Below are positions 41,655 to 50,511 of a DNA stretch of 64,000 nucleotides, piece after piece; position 1 is the first letter of the stretch; each line of letters starts with the position of its first letter. Location of the stretch: assembly GCA_016200915.1 (NCBI GenBank), contig JACQDV010000066.1, forward strand, positions 1-64,000, in the 5' to 3' direction. The stretch is from Sphingobacteriales bacterium (GTDB lineage Bacteria; Bacteroidota; Bacteroidia; Chitinophagales; Chitinophagaceae). The position numbers were made by a program, and so were the translations under genes. The notes under the pieces are model-generated. The model did no database searches and was not told the origin of the DNA. It was given only the letters and a program-made list of their open reading frames with translations.

Positions 41655-43798
41655 TTGATGAATACCTCATCAATAAATATCCATCCTTTATCGCCCTTGC
41701 CGGGATGCCAGGCAGGAAGTTTGGCCACAGGCACAGCAATAATTTTTATTGCCTTAACTGTTACCGGAGCAAAAGTCATTTCAAATCCTTTTAAATAAGC
41801 AGGGCTTACTGCAGTTGGTTGCGCCGGACTCAACGAATTTAATTTTCTGTATTTACCATCTTTACCAGCTCCCCATACTTGAATAGAAACAGGAGGCATA
41901 ATATAACTACCAATATCAATCAATGTACTGAGTGTAACACTCGAAACAGTTTGAGAAGTATTAAATCCGATAATAGATTCCATTTTTTTTCCATGATAAC
42001 CTACCCATTTCCCATTTCCGAAATTAGTAGTCTCTCCTTTCACCAGGTCAATAATGGTTCTGCTGCCATTACCTCTGAAGGCACTATCTGCAGGTAAAAT
42101 ATTAATAACGGTATCTCCTTTAATTTTTGCAGCATAGAAATAGGTTTCCAGTATATCACTGCTTATCCAACCCGGTTTAAATGCTTTAGTTTTTACCAGT
42201 ACATTTTTAGTGAGCATCACATTTTTATCATATACAGGAGAATGAAGACTATCCGGCTCTGTTCCATCTAATGTGTACCTTACCACAACTCCATGAACAA
42301 AGTGTTTTAACTGAAGATGGACAGGCGTATCAATTACAAAACTTTCATTTTCCAGCATCGGTGCATTGAGTTTTATAATATCAGTATCCCCTTTATAACC
42401 GGTTTCAATTATTAATGTCTTGTTAGCTGCTAAAAGCGTTTTTATTTCCTCATCTTTAACATTGGTATTCCATAAATCTAAATGCGTTAATTTTTTTAGG
42501 CTGTTTAATTGAGAAACATCGCTGAGTTTAACAGTTGTTCCTGATAATGATAAATGTTTAAGTTCTTTAAGCTTTAATAATTCACCGATTGTTTTACCTG
42601 TGATACCACTGAAAGAAAGGTTGAGTTTACGAAGATTAGTAAACTGAGCAATGGTTTTCAGCTCCTCATCTTTAACAGGCATTTTATTGAGGTTGAGCGT
42701 AACTACCTGCTCTTTTACTTTTAATAATTCTTCTAATTGTTTGGGCTGATAAAATTGTACTCCGTAAAAATCAACTCCTAATGCCGGTGATTCCTGTGCC
42801 AGAGGATAAACAACCCTGTAATTGTTGTTTAATGATTTAATTATTTTTTCATCGGCCGCTGCAAAAGAATAATCATCAGTTTCAATGGTATTAAAAATAG
42901 ATGCTGCCAGTATTCTTAATGTATCCTGCTCCGGCAAATCCATTACTTTCTTTTTAAAATCAGCGCCGCCTTTAACCCAATAATAAATCACCTGCAGCTC
43001 TTCTTCGCTTAATTGCGGTTTGCCTTTGGGCGGCATATGTTTTTTGGCATCTTCCGGTAAATGCAAGCGGTGCAGCATCAATCCAAATTCTGCTTCATTC
43101 AAATCCCACAGTTTTCCATTCTTTCCTCCTTTTAATAATAAAGCTTCTGTCTCCATTATTAAATTTCCTTTTGCTTTCTGACTGTTATGGCAACTAATAC
43201 ATTTACTTTGAATAATAGGTTTCACCATATCATTAAAAACATAAGCATCTTCTAATAAAACTTTAGGTGCTGTTTTCTCCGGAGTGATGGGTGCTAATAA
43301 AAAATTTTCACCATGTGTAATATTGGCTCCCTGGTGACCGGTGATAAGAATTAAAATAAATCCAACTACAGCAGTACTAATGTTCAGTGATTTGCTTTGA
43401 CGTAATTTATTACGATACGCATACCATACGGCAGTAATGATTGAAGTAAAGATACCACTCCATTTATGCCAGAGTATTTTATCCGCTTCGTATCCATTCT
43501 CTTTGGAAAGAAATAAACCCATCAATGCAGTTATGGCTGCTGTAACAGACGTAAGCAGTAACAACCAATCACCAATTTTTTCGGCAGATTCATTTTCAAT
43601 TCTGTTTTCAGCAAATAGAAACCAGGCAATACAAAGAATGAGTAATGTTATGGGCAAATGCAATATTAATGGATGCATGCGACCTGCTACCTGTAACCAT
43701 GAAGGAATACTGATTTTACTTTCAACCAGTACTAAGAATACCAGCAAACAGTTTAACAGGAATGAAATATTGAATATGATATTCTTTGTTTTACCCAT
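41651..43798 (-). CDS. membrane c-type cytochrome with leucine-rich repeats and chitobiase-C-like domain
   Basis: The 715-residue protein starts with four or more membrane helices in a DUF2231-like region (HPLILHLPITLLI). A planctomycete-type cytochrome domain follows, with one heme motif CISCH near residue 200 and MPPKGKPQLS as likely distal Met region. Leucine-rich repeats are at about 385-480 (LRKLNLSFSGITG), then an Fn3-associated/CHB_HEX_C-like domain (VRYTLDGTEPDS) and a C-terminal discoidin-like strand block ending WHPGKGDKGWIFIDEV. The last block is shared with the neighbour at 43801. It is the last gene of a five-gene cluster and a likely electron-transfer partner. Start ATG at 43798. 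Confidence 0.82.
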   Translation of the reverse strand: MGKTKNIIFNISFLLNCLLVFLVLVESKISIPSWLQVAGRMHPLILHLPITLLILCIAWFLFAENRIENESAEKIGDWLLLLTSVTAAITALMGLFLSKENGYEADKILWHKWSGIFTSIITAVWYAYRNKLRQSKSLNISTAVVGFILILITGHQGANITHGENFLLAPITPEKTAPKVLLEDAYVFNDMVKPIIQSKCISCHNSQKAKGNLIMETEALLLKGGKNGKLWDLNEAEFGLMLHRLHLPEDAKKHMPPKGKPQLSEEELQVIYYWVKGGADFKKKVMDLPEQDTLRILAASIFNTIETDDYSFAAADEKIIKSLNNNYRVVYPLAQESPALGVDFYGVQFYQPKQLEELLKVKEQVVTLNLNKMPVKDEELKTIAQFTNLRKLNLSFSGITGKTIGELLKLKELKHLSLSGTTVKLSDVSQLNSLKKLTHLDLWNTNVKDEEIKTLLAANKTLIIETGYKGDTDIIKLNAPMLENESFVIDTPVHLQLKHFVHGVVVRYTLDGTEPDSLHSPVYDKNVMLTKNVLVKTKAFKPGWISSDILETYFYAAKIKGDTVINILPADSAFRGNGSRTIIDLVKGETTNFGNGKWVGYHGKKMESIIGFNTSQTVSSVTLSTLIDIGSYIMPPVSIQVWGAGKDGKYRKLNSLSPAQPTAVSPAYLKGFEMTFAPVTVKAIKIIAVPVAKLPAWHPGKGDKGWIFIDEVFIN

Positions 43799-43800
43799 GC

Positions 43801-44592
43801 TTAATACACTTTTACTTCATCTATAAACATCCACGCATGATTACCCTTACCGGGATGCCAGGATGGAATTGATTTCTTTACTAAAATATGAATGCGAATC
43901 TTATCTGTTTTAATTTTTTGCGCAGATGATAATAACCGGTAAACACAACTGCTTCCAGCGGTTTCTTTTTCACTACTGATATTTTCTGTAGCTAATAATT
44001 GATAGGAGTTAGTTTTTTTATTATACCATTCAGCGGTTATTTGTTCAGGAAGAAAAATCCAGCCCGGTTCATTTTGTAAAAAATTAAGCAGTACCGACTG
44101 AATTAGTTTTTCTTTTTTTAAGGTAAGAGAAATAGTTACGGTATCACAATCATATCCTAACCATGTATTGTTGTTTGCGGCTGGATTTCCACCTTTGTTA
44201 TCAAATAAGGTATTGCTTCCGCTGCCGGGATATTTGTCGTTAGGTTTTGTAAACTCAACATTTTTTATTGGAAGCCCGTCTTTAATAAATGAAACACTCT
44301 CCGTCGATGAAGGAGTGAAATTATTGCCAATTGCTTTTGCTTTAATTGTAGTAAAGTTTTTGCTGATGGTAACTGGCTTTACATAAACATTGCTCTGTTC
44401 AGTGGGTTCCTCATTGTTTGTTGTATAATATACTTTCGCACCTGGTTGTATAAACTTTATGGTTAAGCTTGTTTGTTTGCTGAAAAATATGGATGAATAT
44501 TTTAATAAAGGCGGAGCCAGCTGAAAGCTATCCTGTGCTGACAGAGAAACAATTAACGGTAAGCAATAAAAACTCAACAACAATTTTCTCAT
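43801..44592 (-). CDS. exported chitobiase-C/Fn3-associated domain protein
   Basis: The 263-residue protein has a signal peptide (residues 1-20, ending SLSAQ). Residues about 35-105 resemble the chitobiase/beta-hexosaminidase C-terminal or Fn3-associated domain (AKVYYTTNNEEPTEQS). The rest is a jelly-roll block with the ending SWHPGKGNHAWMFIDEVKVY, nearly identical to the C-terminus of the 41651 gene. There is no catalytic core. The start codon overlaps the upstream stop by one base (ATTAA on the plus strand), implying translational coupling. It is probably a binding or scaffolding component of the cluster. Confidence 0.75.
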   Translation of the reverse strand: MRKLLLSFYCLPLIVSLSAQDSFQLAPPLLKYSSIFFSKQTSLTIKFIQPGAKVYYTTNNEEPTEQSNVYVKPVTISKNFTTIKAKAIGNNFTPSSTESVSFIKDGLPIKNVEFTKPNDKYPGSGSNTLFDNKGGNPAANNNTWLGYDCDTVTISLTLKKEKLIQSVLLNFLQNEPGWIFLPEQITAEWYNKKTNSYQLLATENISSEKETAGSSCVYRLLSSAQKIKTDKIRIHILVKKSIPSWHPGKGNHAWMFIDEVKVY

Positions 44593-45629
44593 TAAACAAC
44601 AGGCGTTAATTTATAAGGATACACATGACCGGAATTCCATTGGGCTAAATACAAATTCTCTTCATCATCAATACATACATCATGCGGATACTGAAATGCT
44701 TTGATGGTTTGATAAAGTTCATCCAGCTTACCATCAACATACAATGGTTCATTACCTGCTAAGTTGGAAACTACTTTATTGTTTTTATCTAATATAGTGA
44801 TAAAACCGGATTGCTGCCATAAATGCGACTGGCTTTGTAAAACCGCAGCATATAAATACTCTCCATGAATTACTGGTCTGCATACCCATGCTCCCGGCAA
44901 ATGAATGGTATCAATAAAGTTCCCATCCATAGTATAGCGTTTAAACGCATTTTGTTCTCTCGATGTAACGATGATAACAGGATTGTTTTTATCTCTTGCA
45001 TCTATACAAACACCGTGTGCATTCTGCAAATGCTTTTCTTCTTTTCCTCTTCCGCCCCAGTGACGAATATATTCTCCTTTATGATTGTACTGCATCACAA
45101 AATCTTTTCCATAACCATCAGCCACATATATATCACCATTCGGCGCAATCGCCGTTTCAGTTGGTATATATTCTTCTGCTTTGGTGTATTCACCAGTTTC
45201 TTTAGGATAATCTAAAGTCATCAATACTCTTCCATCCAATGTAGTTTTAATTACCTGGTGACGGTTGTTATCGCAGATGAATAATACTTCTTCTCCATTT
45301 TCATTAAACAAAGTAAGTCCGTGTGCACCGGGATATTCATTGCCCCAGGTAGTAAGCAACTTTCCTTTTTTATCGTAGATAATGACATTGTTTTTTGTTT
45401 CATTGGTGAGCAGGATGATGCGTCCCTTACTATCCTGCACCATTTCATGACAATCTTTTACAGGATATCGTTCAAAGTCGAGCTTGCCCCAATTTGTATC
45501 TAAGCGATAACGTTTATTGTTATGACCAAAGATGATTTCTTCTTTTTGTTTGGTAGAAAGCAAAGAAGGCATGCAAGCAAAACCTGTAGCAGCTATGGCT
45601 GATTGCTGAATAAAACTTCTTCTTTTCAT
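44592..45629 (-). CDS. Tat-exported NHL / six-bladed beta-propeller protein
   Basis: The 345-residue protein begins with a twin-arginine-like signal (KRRSFIQQSAIAATG). The rest has propeller blades with NHL-like motifs (EYIRHWGGRGKEEKHLQNAHGV, PNGDIYVADGYG, YPHDVCIDDEENLYLAQWNSG). It would bind a ligand or act as a lactonase-like protein. No catalytic metal residues are obvious. It overlaps the next gene by one base. The Tat signal suggests folding in the cytoplasm before export. ATG at 45627-45629. Confidence 0.8.
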   Translation of the reverse strand: MKRRSFIQQSAIAATGFACMPSLLSTKQKEEIIFGHNNKRYRLDTNWGKLDFERYPVKDCHEMVQDSKGRIILLTNETKNNVIIYDKKGKLLTTWGNEYPGAHGLTLFNENGEEVLFICDNNRHQVIKTTLDGRVLMTLDYPKETGEYTKAEEYIPTETAIAPNGDIYVADGYGKDFVMQYNHKGEYIRHWGGRGKEEKHLQNAHGVCIDARDKNNPVIIVTSREQNAFKRYTMDGNFIDTIHLPGAWVCRPVIHGEYLYAAVLQSQSHLWQQSGFITILDKNNKVVSNLAGNEPLYVDGKLDELYQTIKAFQYPHDVCIDDEENLYLAQWNSGHVYPYKLTPVV

Positions 45630-45799
45630 GCGCCTTTTTGTTTTATATTTTTAATATATGTTATTCCCGATATAAATATTCATTACAGGTTAGATTTGAA
45701 ATGAATATTTTATAGTTCATCTTTGTCAAGTTTACCTCTTTGCTGATATTTGTGATTTCTCAATCAGCATAGCAGAAAATCAAATGTTAACTGTAGTTT

Positions 45800-46417
45800 T
45801 TAGTCCGTCAATTTGTATTTATCTCTATACTCAAATAGCGTTGATTTCATATTGTTAAAAGTGTATTTGTCTTGTTTAAGTTTATCATACTCCAATTGTG
45901 CTTTGTCAAACTGTTTGTACTCTCCAAAAATAATAAGCCTGGTAAACTTGTCAAGATTAACGTTTTGATCTTGCAATAACCGTAATACGTCAGATTTAGT
46001 TTTGGTTCTTTCGAAATAGGGAACAATGAAGTTGAGAACATTGTCTGTTGTTTCTCTCTTTAATTCAGAGATGTCAGTATCTAAATCTATGTCAAACCAT
46101 TTGTCAATATTATATTTTAGTTTACCGATTCTTTGTCTGATTGCACAAATTGGTTCTGTAGGATAATTTGGAATTGTTCCATTATGGTACGGATAAAAAG
46201 TCAGACAATATTCAGGGATGAAAAGCCCTGTGTTAATAGTAAAAGAAATATGGTCTTTTGAATAGAACGAACTTTTCTGAATATTAATAATTTGCCCAAG
46301 GTCTTGAAGTTGTCGATAAAAGTTATTCCCTTTCTTTTTAAAACCCAATGGTTTTAAAATTGTTTGAAAACAATCCTTAATTATAATGTCAAATTTTTGT
46401 TCCGTAACCGTCTTCAT
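45800..46417 (-). CDS. DUF4304 protein, insertion in the cluster
   Basis: The 205-residue cytosolic protein matches DUF4304 by its N-terminal block FDIIIKDCFQTILKPLGFKKKGNNFYRQL and the later NTGLFIPEYC strand. DUF4304 proteins have no known function. It sits inside the DUF1501 cluster with 170 bp downstream and 25 bp upstream, has no signal peptide and is functionally unlike its neighbours. It may be a later insertion. ATG at 46415-46417. Confidence 0.75.
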   Translation of the reverse strand: MKTVTEQKFDIIIKDCFQTILKPLGFKKKGNNFYRQLQDLGQIINIQKSSFYSKDHISFTINTGLFIPEYCLTFYPYHNGTIPNYPTEPICAIRQRIGKLKYNIDKWFDIDLDTDISELKRETTDNVLNFIVPYFERTKTKSDVLRLLQDQNVNLDKFTRLIIFGEYKQFDKAQLEYDKLKQDKYTFNNMKSTLFEYRDKYKLTD

Positions 46418-46442
46418 AAAATAAAGCTATCATAACAATTAA

Positions 46443-47891
46443 TTAGGCAATTAATCCTTTCATCACTTCACCTGACACATCAGTTAAACGATATCTTCTT
46501 CCTAAATGTTTAAATGTAAGTTTTTCATGATCCAGCCCCATTAAGTTTAAAATGGTAGCATGAAAATCGTGTACATGCACCGGGTCTTTCGCAATATTAT
46601 AACCAAACTCATCTGTTTCACCATACACACCGGGCTTTACACCACCACCAGCCATCCACACCGTAAAGCAACGGGGATGATGATCTCTCCCATAATTATC
46701 TTTAGTCAATGTTCCCTGGCAATAATTAGTTCTGCCAAACTCACCGCCCCATATCACTAACGTTTCATCTAATAAACCTCTTTGCTTTAAGTCTGTTATT
46801 AATGCAGCGCTGGCCTGGTCCACATCTTTACATTGTCCACGAATTTCTCCCGGCAAATTATTGTGTCCATCCCATCCCTGGTGATATAGCTGAACAAAAC
46901 GAACACCATTTTCTGAAAGTTTACGGGCCAGCAAACAGTTGGCAGCATATGTTCCCGGTATCAAACATTCTGGTCCGTATAATTTTACAATGCTTTCCGG
47001 TTCTTTACTCATGTCAGTTATTTCCGGTACAGCAGTTTGCATACGAAAAGCCATTTCGTATTGCTGAATTTTTGTTTTAATCTCAGGATCACCAAATTCT
47101 TTATAAGCTTCATCATTTAATGCATTGATATTATCCAGCATCTTCCTTCTGTCATCTTTAGAAATGCTTTCAGGATTATTTAAGTACAATACCGGATTTT
47201 CACTGCTGCTGAATTGCACACCCTGGTGAACGGAATCTAAAAATCCATTCGTCCACAACTTTGAATAAACACCTTGTCCATTTCCCTTCCCTTTGGAGAG
47301 CAATACACAAAACGCCGGTAAATTTTTATTCTCGCTTCCCAAACCATAACTCAACCATGCACCCATGCTGGGACGATTACCAACCTGTGCACCTGTTTGA
47401 AAGAACGTCAAAGCCGGATCATGGTTGATGGCTTCGGTATATAAAGTATGAATTATACAAAGATCATCTGCAATAGAAGATGTATGCGGCAACAACTCAC
47501 TAAACCATGCACCAGCACGACCATATTGTTTGAAATTAAATACAGAACCTGCCAATGGAAATTTTTTCTGGTCGGCCGTCATACCTGTTAAGCGCTGACC
47601 CATGCGTACAGATGCAGGAAGGTCTTGCCCAAACATTTCCTGCAACTTAGGTTTGTAATCAAACAAGTCTAATTGCGATGGTGCACCATTCTGAAATAAA
47701 TAGATAATGCGTTTTGCTTTTGGTGCAAAATGCGGTAAGCCTGTCATCATTGTTTCTTCGTCCCTGAAACTGCTGAACAAATCAGGAATAAGCAACGAAC
47801 CCAATGCCACACTGCCCACACCAAGACTAAGTCTTGATAAAAACTTGCGGCGGTTAATATTCAACTGGTGTTCCAGGAATTCTTTTTCCAT
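46443..47891 (-). CDS. DUF1501 protein, Tat-exported
   Basis: The 482-residue protein has a Tat signal (NRRKFLSRLSLGVGS). The fold is related to alkaline phosphatase/sulfatase superfamily members. DUF1501 hallmarks are visible: IYLFQNGAPSQLDLFDYKP near the start, GPECLIPGTYAANCLLARKL in the centre, and WGGEFGRTNYCQG with DHHPRCFTVWMAGGGVKPG near the end. Possible metal ligands are in those His/Asp clusters. It follows the DUF1549/DUF1553 gene by only 3 bp, the standard pairing known from Planctomycetes and Bacteroidota. Substrate unknown. Confidence 0.88.
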   Translation of the reverse strand: MEKEFLEHQLNINRRKFLSRLSLGVGSVALGSLLIPDLFSSFRDEETMMTGLPHFAPKAKRIIYLFQNGAPSQLDLFDYKPKLQEMFGQDLPASVRMGQRLTGMTADQKKFPLAGSVFNFKQYGRAGAWFSELLPHTSSIADDLCIIHTLYTEAINHDPALTFFQTGAQVGNRPSMGAWLSYGLGSENKNLPAFCVLLSKGKGNGQGVYSKLWTNGFLDSVHQGVQFSSSENPVLYLNNPESISKDDRRKMLDNINALNDEAYKEFGDPEIKTKIQQYEMAFRMQTAVPEITDMSKEPESIVKLYGPECLIPGTYAANCLLARKLSENGVRFVQLYHQGWDGHNNLPGEIRGQCKDVDQASAALITDLKQRGLLDETLVIWGGEFGRTNYCQGTLTKDNYGRDHHPRCFTVWMAGGGVKPGVYGETDEFGYNIAKDPVHVHDFHATILNLMGLDHEKLTFKHLGRRYRLTDVSGEVMKGLIA

Positions 47892-47894
47892 GCG

Positions 47895-50213
47895 CTATGT
47901 TTTAGTGATGGTTTCTTCCAGGTTATAAATTATACTGATGACTTTCATTAAGGCAGCAGCAGTTTTTTTATCTGTTTTTTCATCTGAAGGATATTCGCCA
48001 ATCTTTAATGTTAATGATGCATCTAATTTATTTTGCCGAAACTGCTGCAGCTGGTCATCATAATATTTTTTCAGCATATCCATTTCTTTTGAATTGGCTT
48101 TACGGCAAACAATTAAACGAAATGCTTTATTGATTTTTTCTTCAGCAGAAGATTGTTCTGAAATTAATTTTTGTGCCAATACTCTTGAGGCTTCCAGTAC
48201 AGTTGGATCATTCAGCATTATTAAAGCCTGCAATGGGGTATTGGTTTTTAAGCGGCGTACTTCACACTGGTCACGATTGCTGGCATCAAACATTATCATA
48301 GACGGAGGCGGAACCGTAAGTTTTATAAACGTGTACATGCCTCTGCGATATAAATCTTCACCTTTATCTTGCTTGTAAGTATTTAATGCACCACGGCCAG
48401 AGGTTGCCGCTTCCCATAATCCTTTGGGCTGATATGGTTTTACACTGGGACCGCCAATGGTTTTATTTAATAGCCCACTACTGGCTAATACTTCATCACG
48501 AACAAACTCTGCGCTCAATCTTGTTCGGGGTGCATGTGATAAATAAATATTTTCAGGATCAAGTTTTCTTTTTTCACCAGTAATTTTTGCCGATTGGCGA
48601 TAAGTTGCCGATGATACAATTTGTTTTACTAATCGTTTAATGTTCCACCCATTATCCATAAAATCAACAGCTAACCAATCGAGTAATTCAGGATGAGAAG
48701 GTAATTCGCCCTGCATACCAAAATCACCGGAAGTTTTTACAATACCTCTTCCAAATATTTCCTGCCAAAGCTGATTAACAAATACTCTTGCTGTTAATGG
48801 ATTGTTTCTGTCAACGGTCCACATAGCTAAACCCAAACGGTTACGGGGAAATTTCTTTTCTTCAAATTTCATTACCGCCGGTATTGGGTTTGGTTCTACT
48901 TCATAAGATGGTTTATCATATACGCCACGGATTAATACATATGTTTTGCGCAGCGTATCTCTTTCACCCATTACAGAAACCGTTAGTGTATTTGTATCTT
49001 TTTGATTGATGTATGACATCATATTCTGAATATCATCTTTTGTAATTGACAGAATAGGGTTTTTTGCCGGCCTGGATTTCATTACATCACCCTCAAAGCC
49101 GAGTTCTTTTGTATTATTGAAGAAAGCTAAAGTAGCGTAATAATCTTTTTGTGTGAAAGGATCATATTTATGATCATGACATTGGGCACATTCTAACGTA
49201 ATACCCAGTATGCCTTTTGCATAGGTTTTAGTTTTATCAACTAAATATTCAATTCTATATTCTTCGGGAATAACGCCACCTTCTTCGGTGTATTTATGGT
49301 TACGGAAAAAACCAGTGGCTAATATTTGTTCTTTATTCGCATCGGGTAACATATCACCAGCCATTTGCCAGGTAAGAAATTCATTGTAAGGGATATTTTT
49401 ATTGAAGGCATGAATTACCCAATCTCTCCACGGCCACTGTGTACGGACATTGTCATCCTGGTAACCATAACTGTCTGCATAACGGGCAACATCTAACCAA
49501 TGCACGGCCATCTTTTCTCCGTATTGAGGAGTATTAATTAGTTCATCTACTAACTTTTCATAAGCCTTATCACTTTTATCATTTAAAAAGCGGTCCATCA
49601 TTTCAATAGTGGGTGGTAAACCAGTTAAGTCAAAACAAACACGTTTTAATAAATGTTCTTTATCCGCTTCTTCATTAGGCGAAAGATTTTTTTCATCTAA
49701 TTTATTTAAGATGAAATAATCAATTTCATTTTTTTCCCAGCTTTTATCACTTACTTCTGGAAGCGATGTTTTTTTAGGAGCAACAAATGCCCAGTGTGGT
49801 TCATACTTGGCACCTTGTTCAATCCATTTTTTTACTAAAGCAATTTCATGAGCTGATAGCAAACCAAGATGAGATTCAGGAACAGGCATTTGATAACTGC
49901 TGTCGGTAGAAGAAACTCTTTTGTATAATTCTGATTCTTCCGGTTTACCCGGAACAATTGCAAAAGCTCCTTTGGTTTCAGTAAGCGGAGCAAAAGCACT
50001 ATCGGCAATATCCAATCTTAAATGTGCTTCTCTTTTATTGGCATCAGGCCCATGACATTTAAAACATTTATCAGAAAAGATGGGGCGTATATGAAAATTA
50101 TAACTGACTGTTTTTGGCAGATTACTTTGTTCGTTGCCTTTGTTAAGACAAGAAATGACAACTGTAACTGTTGCCAGTAACAGCATAGCAATCGTGATTG
50201 AGTTTTTTTTCAT
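47895..50213 (-). CDS. DUF1549/DUF1553 planctomycete-type cytochrome lipoprotein
   Basis: The 772-residue protein has a signal peptide with a lipobox-like VISC (Cys22). Residues about 40-120 are the PSCyt1 domain with one heme motif CFKCH and Met-rich PVPES region. DUF1549 (PSCyt2) follows at about 160-370 (WLDVARYADSYGYQ, ECAQCHDHKYDPFTQKDYY). This second region holds another CxxCH (CAQCH) near residue 345, so two heme sites are possible. DUF1553 (PSD1) is at about 480-740 (NPLTARVFVNQLWQEIFGRG). It is the first gene of the cluster and likely an extracytoplasmic redox component. ATG at 50211-50213. Confidence 0.88.
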   Translation of the reverse strand: MKKNSITIAMLLLATVTVVISCLNKGNEQSNLPKTVSYNFHIRPIFSDKCFKCHGPDANKREAHLRLDIADSAFAPLTETKGAFAIVPGKPEESELYKRVSSTDSSYQMPVPESHLGLLSAHEIALVKKWIEQGAKYEPHWAFVAPKKTSLPEVSDKSWEKNEIDYFILNKLDEKNLSPNEEADKEHLLKRVCFDLTGLPPTIEMMDRFLNDKSDKAYEKLVDELINTPQYGEKMAVHWLDVARYADSYGYQDDNVRTQWPWRDWVIHAFNKNIPYNEFLTWQMAGDMLPDANKEQILATGFFRNHKYTEEGGVIPEEYRIEYLVDKTKTYAKGILGITLECAQCHDHKYDPFTQKDYYATLAFFNNTKELGFEGDVMKSRPAKNPILSITKDDIQNMMSYINQKDTNTLTVSVMGERDTLRKTYVLIRGVYDKPSYEVEPNPIPAVMKFEEKKFPRNRLGLAMWTVDRNNPLTARVFVNQLWQEIFGRGIVKTSGDFGMQGELPSHPELLDWLAVDFMDNGWNIKRLVKQIVSSATYRQSAKITGEKRKLDPENIYLSHAPRTRLSAEFVRDEVLASSGLLNKTIGGPSVKPYQPKGLWEAATSGRGALNTYKQDKGEDLYRRGMYTFIKLTVPPPSMIMFDASNRDQCEVRRLKTNTPLQALIMLNDPTVLEASRVLAQKLISEQSSAEEKINKAFRLIVCRKANSKEMDMLKKYYDDQLQQFRQNKLDASLTLKIGEYPSDEKTDKKTAAALMKVISIIYNLEETITKT

Positions 50214-50511
50214 TTACCGCAATGGCAGTGATTATAAAGTTAAGTATCTATTGGCACAGATTTGTAACCATTTTTAACGAATGAGAGTAAAAACTTACCC
50301 GGGCAGCGGTTCTTTTACAATATAACTCATGAAAACACATCCTGTTTAAACCAACAGCATTGATGCCAATACCACATTAAGAATAATGTGATGATAGAAA
50401 TATGACTTTTTTCAAGTGAAATAAACACACATGTGGAAGTTATCTACTGTTTAATATAAAAATTTATGATAAACAAAAGGCGAGCGTTAATGCTACCCTT
50501 TTTTATTGTAG
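50214..50511. other. 298-bp intergenic region before the DUF1549 cluster
   Basis: Same-strand gap between the TonB receptor (stop at 50512) and the DUF1549 cluster (start at 50213). A perfect 7-bp hairpin (50373-50379 CACATTA with 50384-50390 TAATGTG) lies about 160 bp upstream of the cluster start and could be an operator. A -7-like TAACTTTA (complement of 50235-50242) lacks a -33 TTG. The TonB terminator is at its right end. No gene. Confidence 0.5.
50475..50505 (-). terminator. intrinsic terminator of the TonB receptor gene
   Basis: On the minus strand an 11-bp imperfect stem (50475-50485 with 50492-50502) is followed by a U-rich run. It begins 7-10 bp past the TonB receptor stop (50512). 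Confidence 0.6.
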
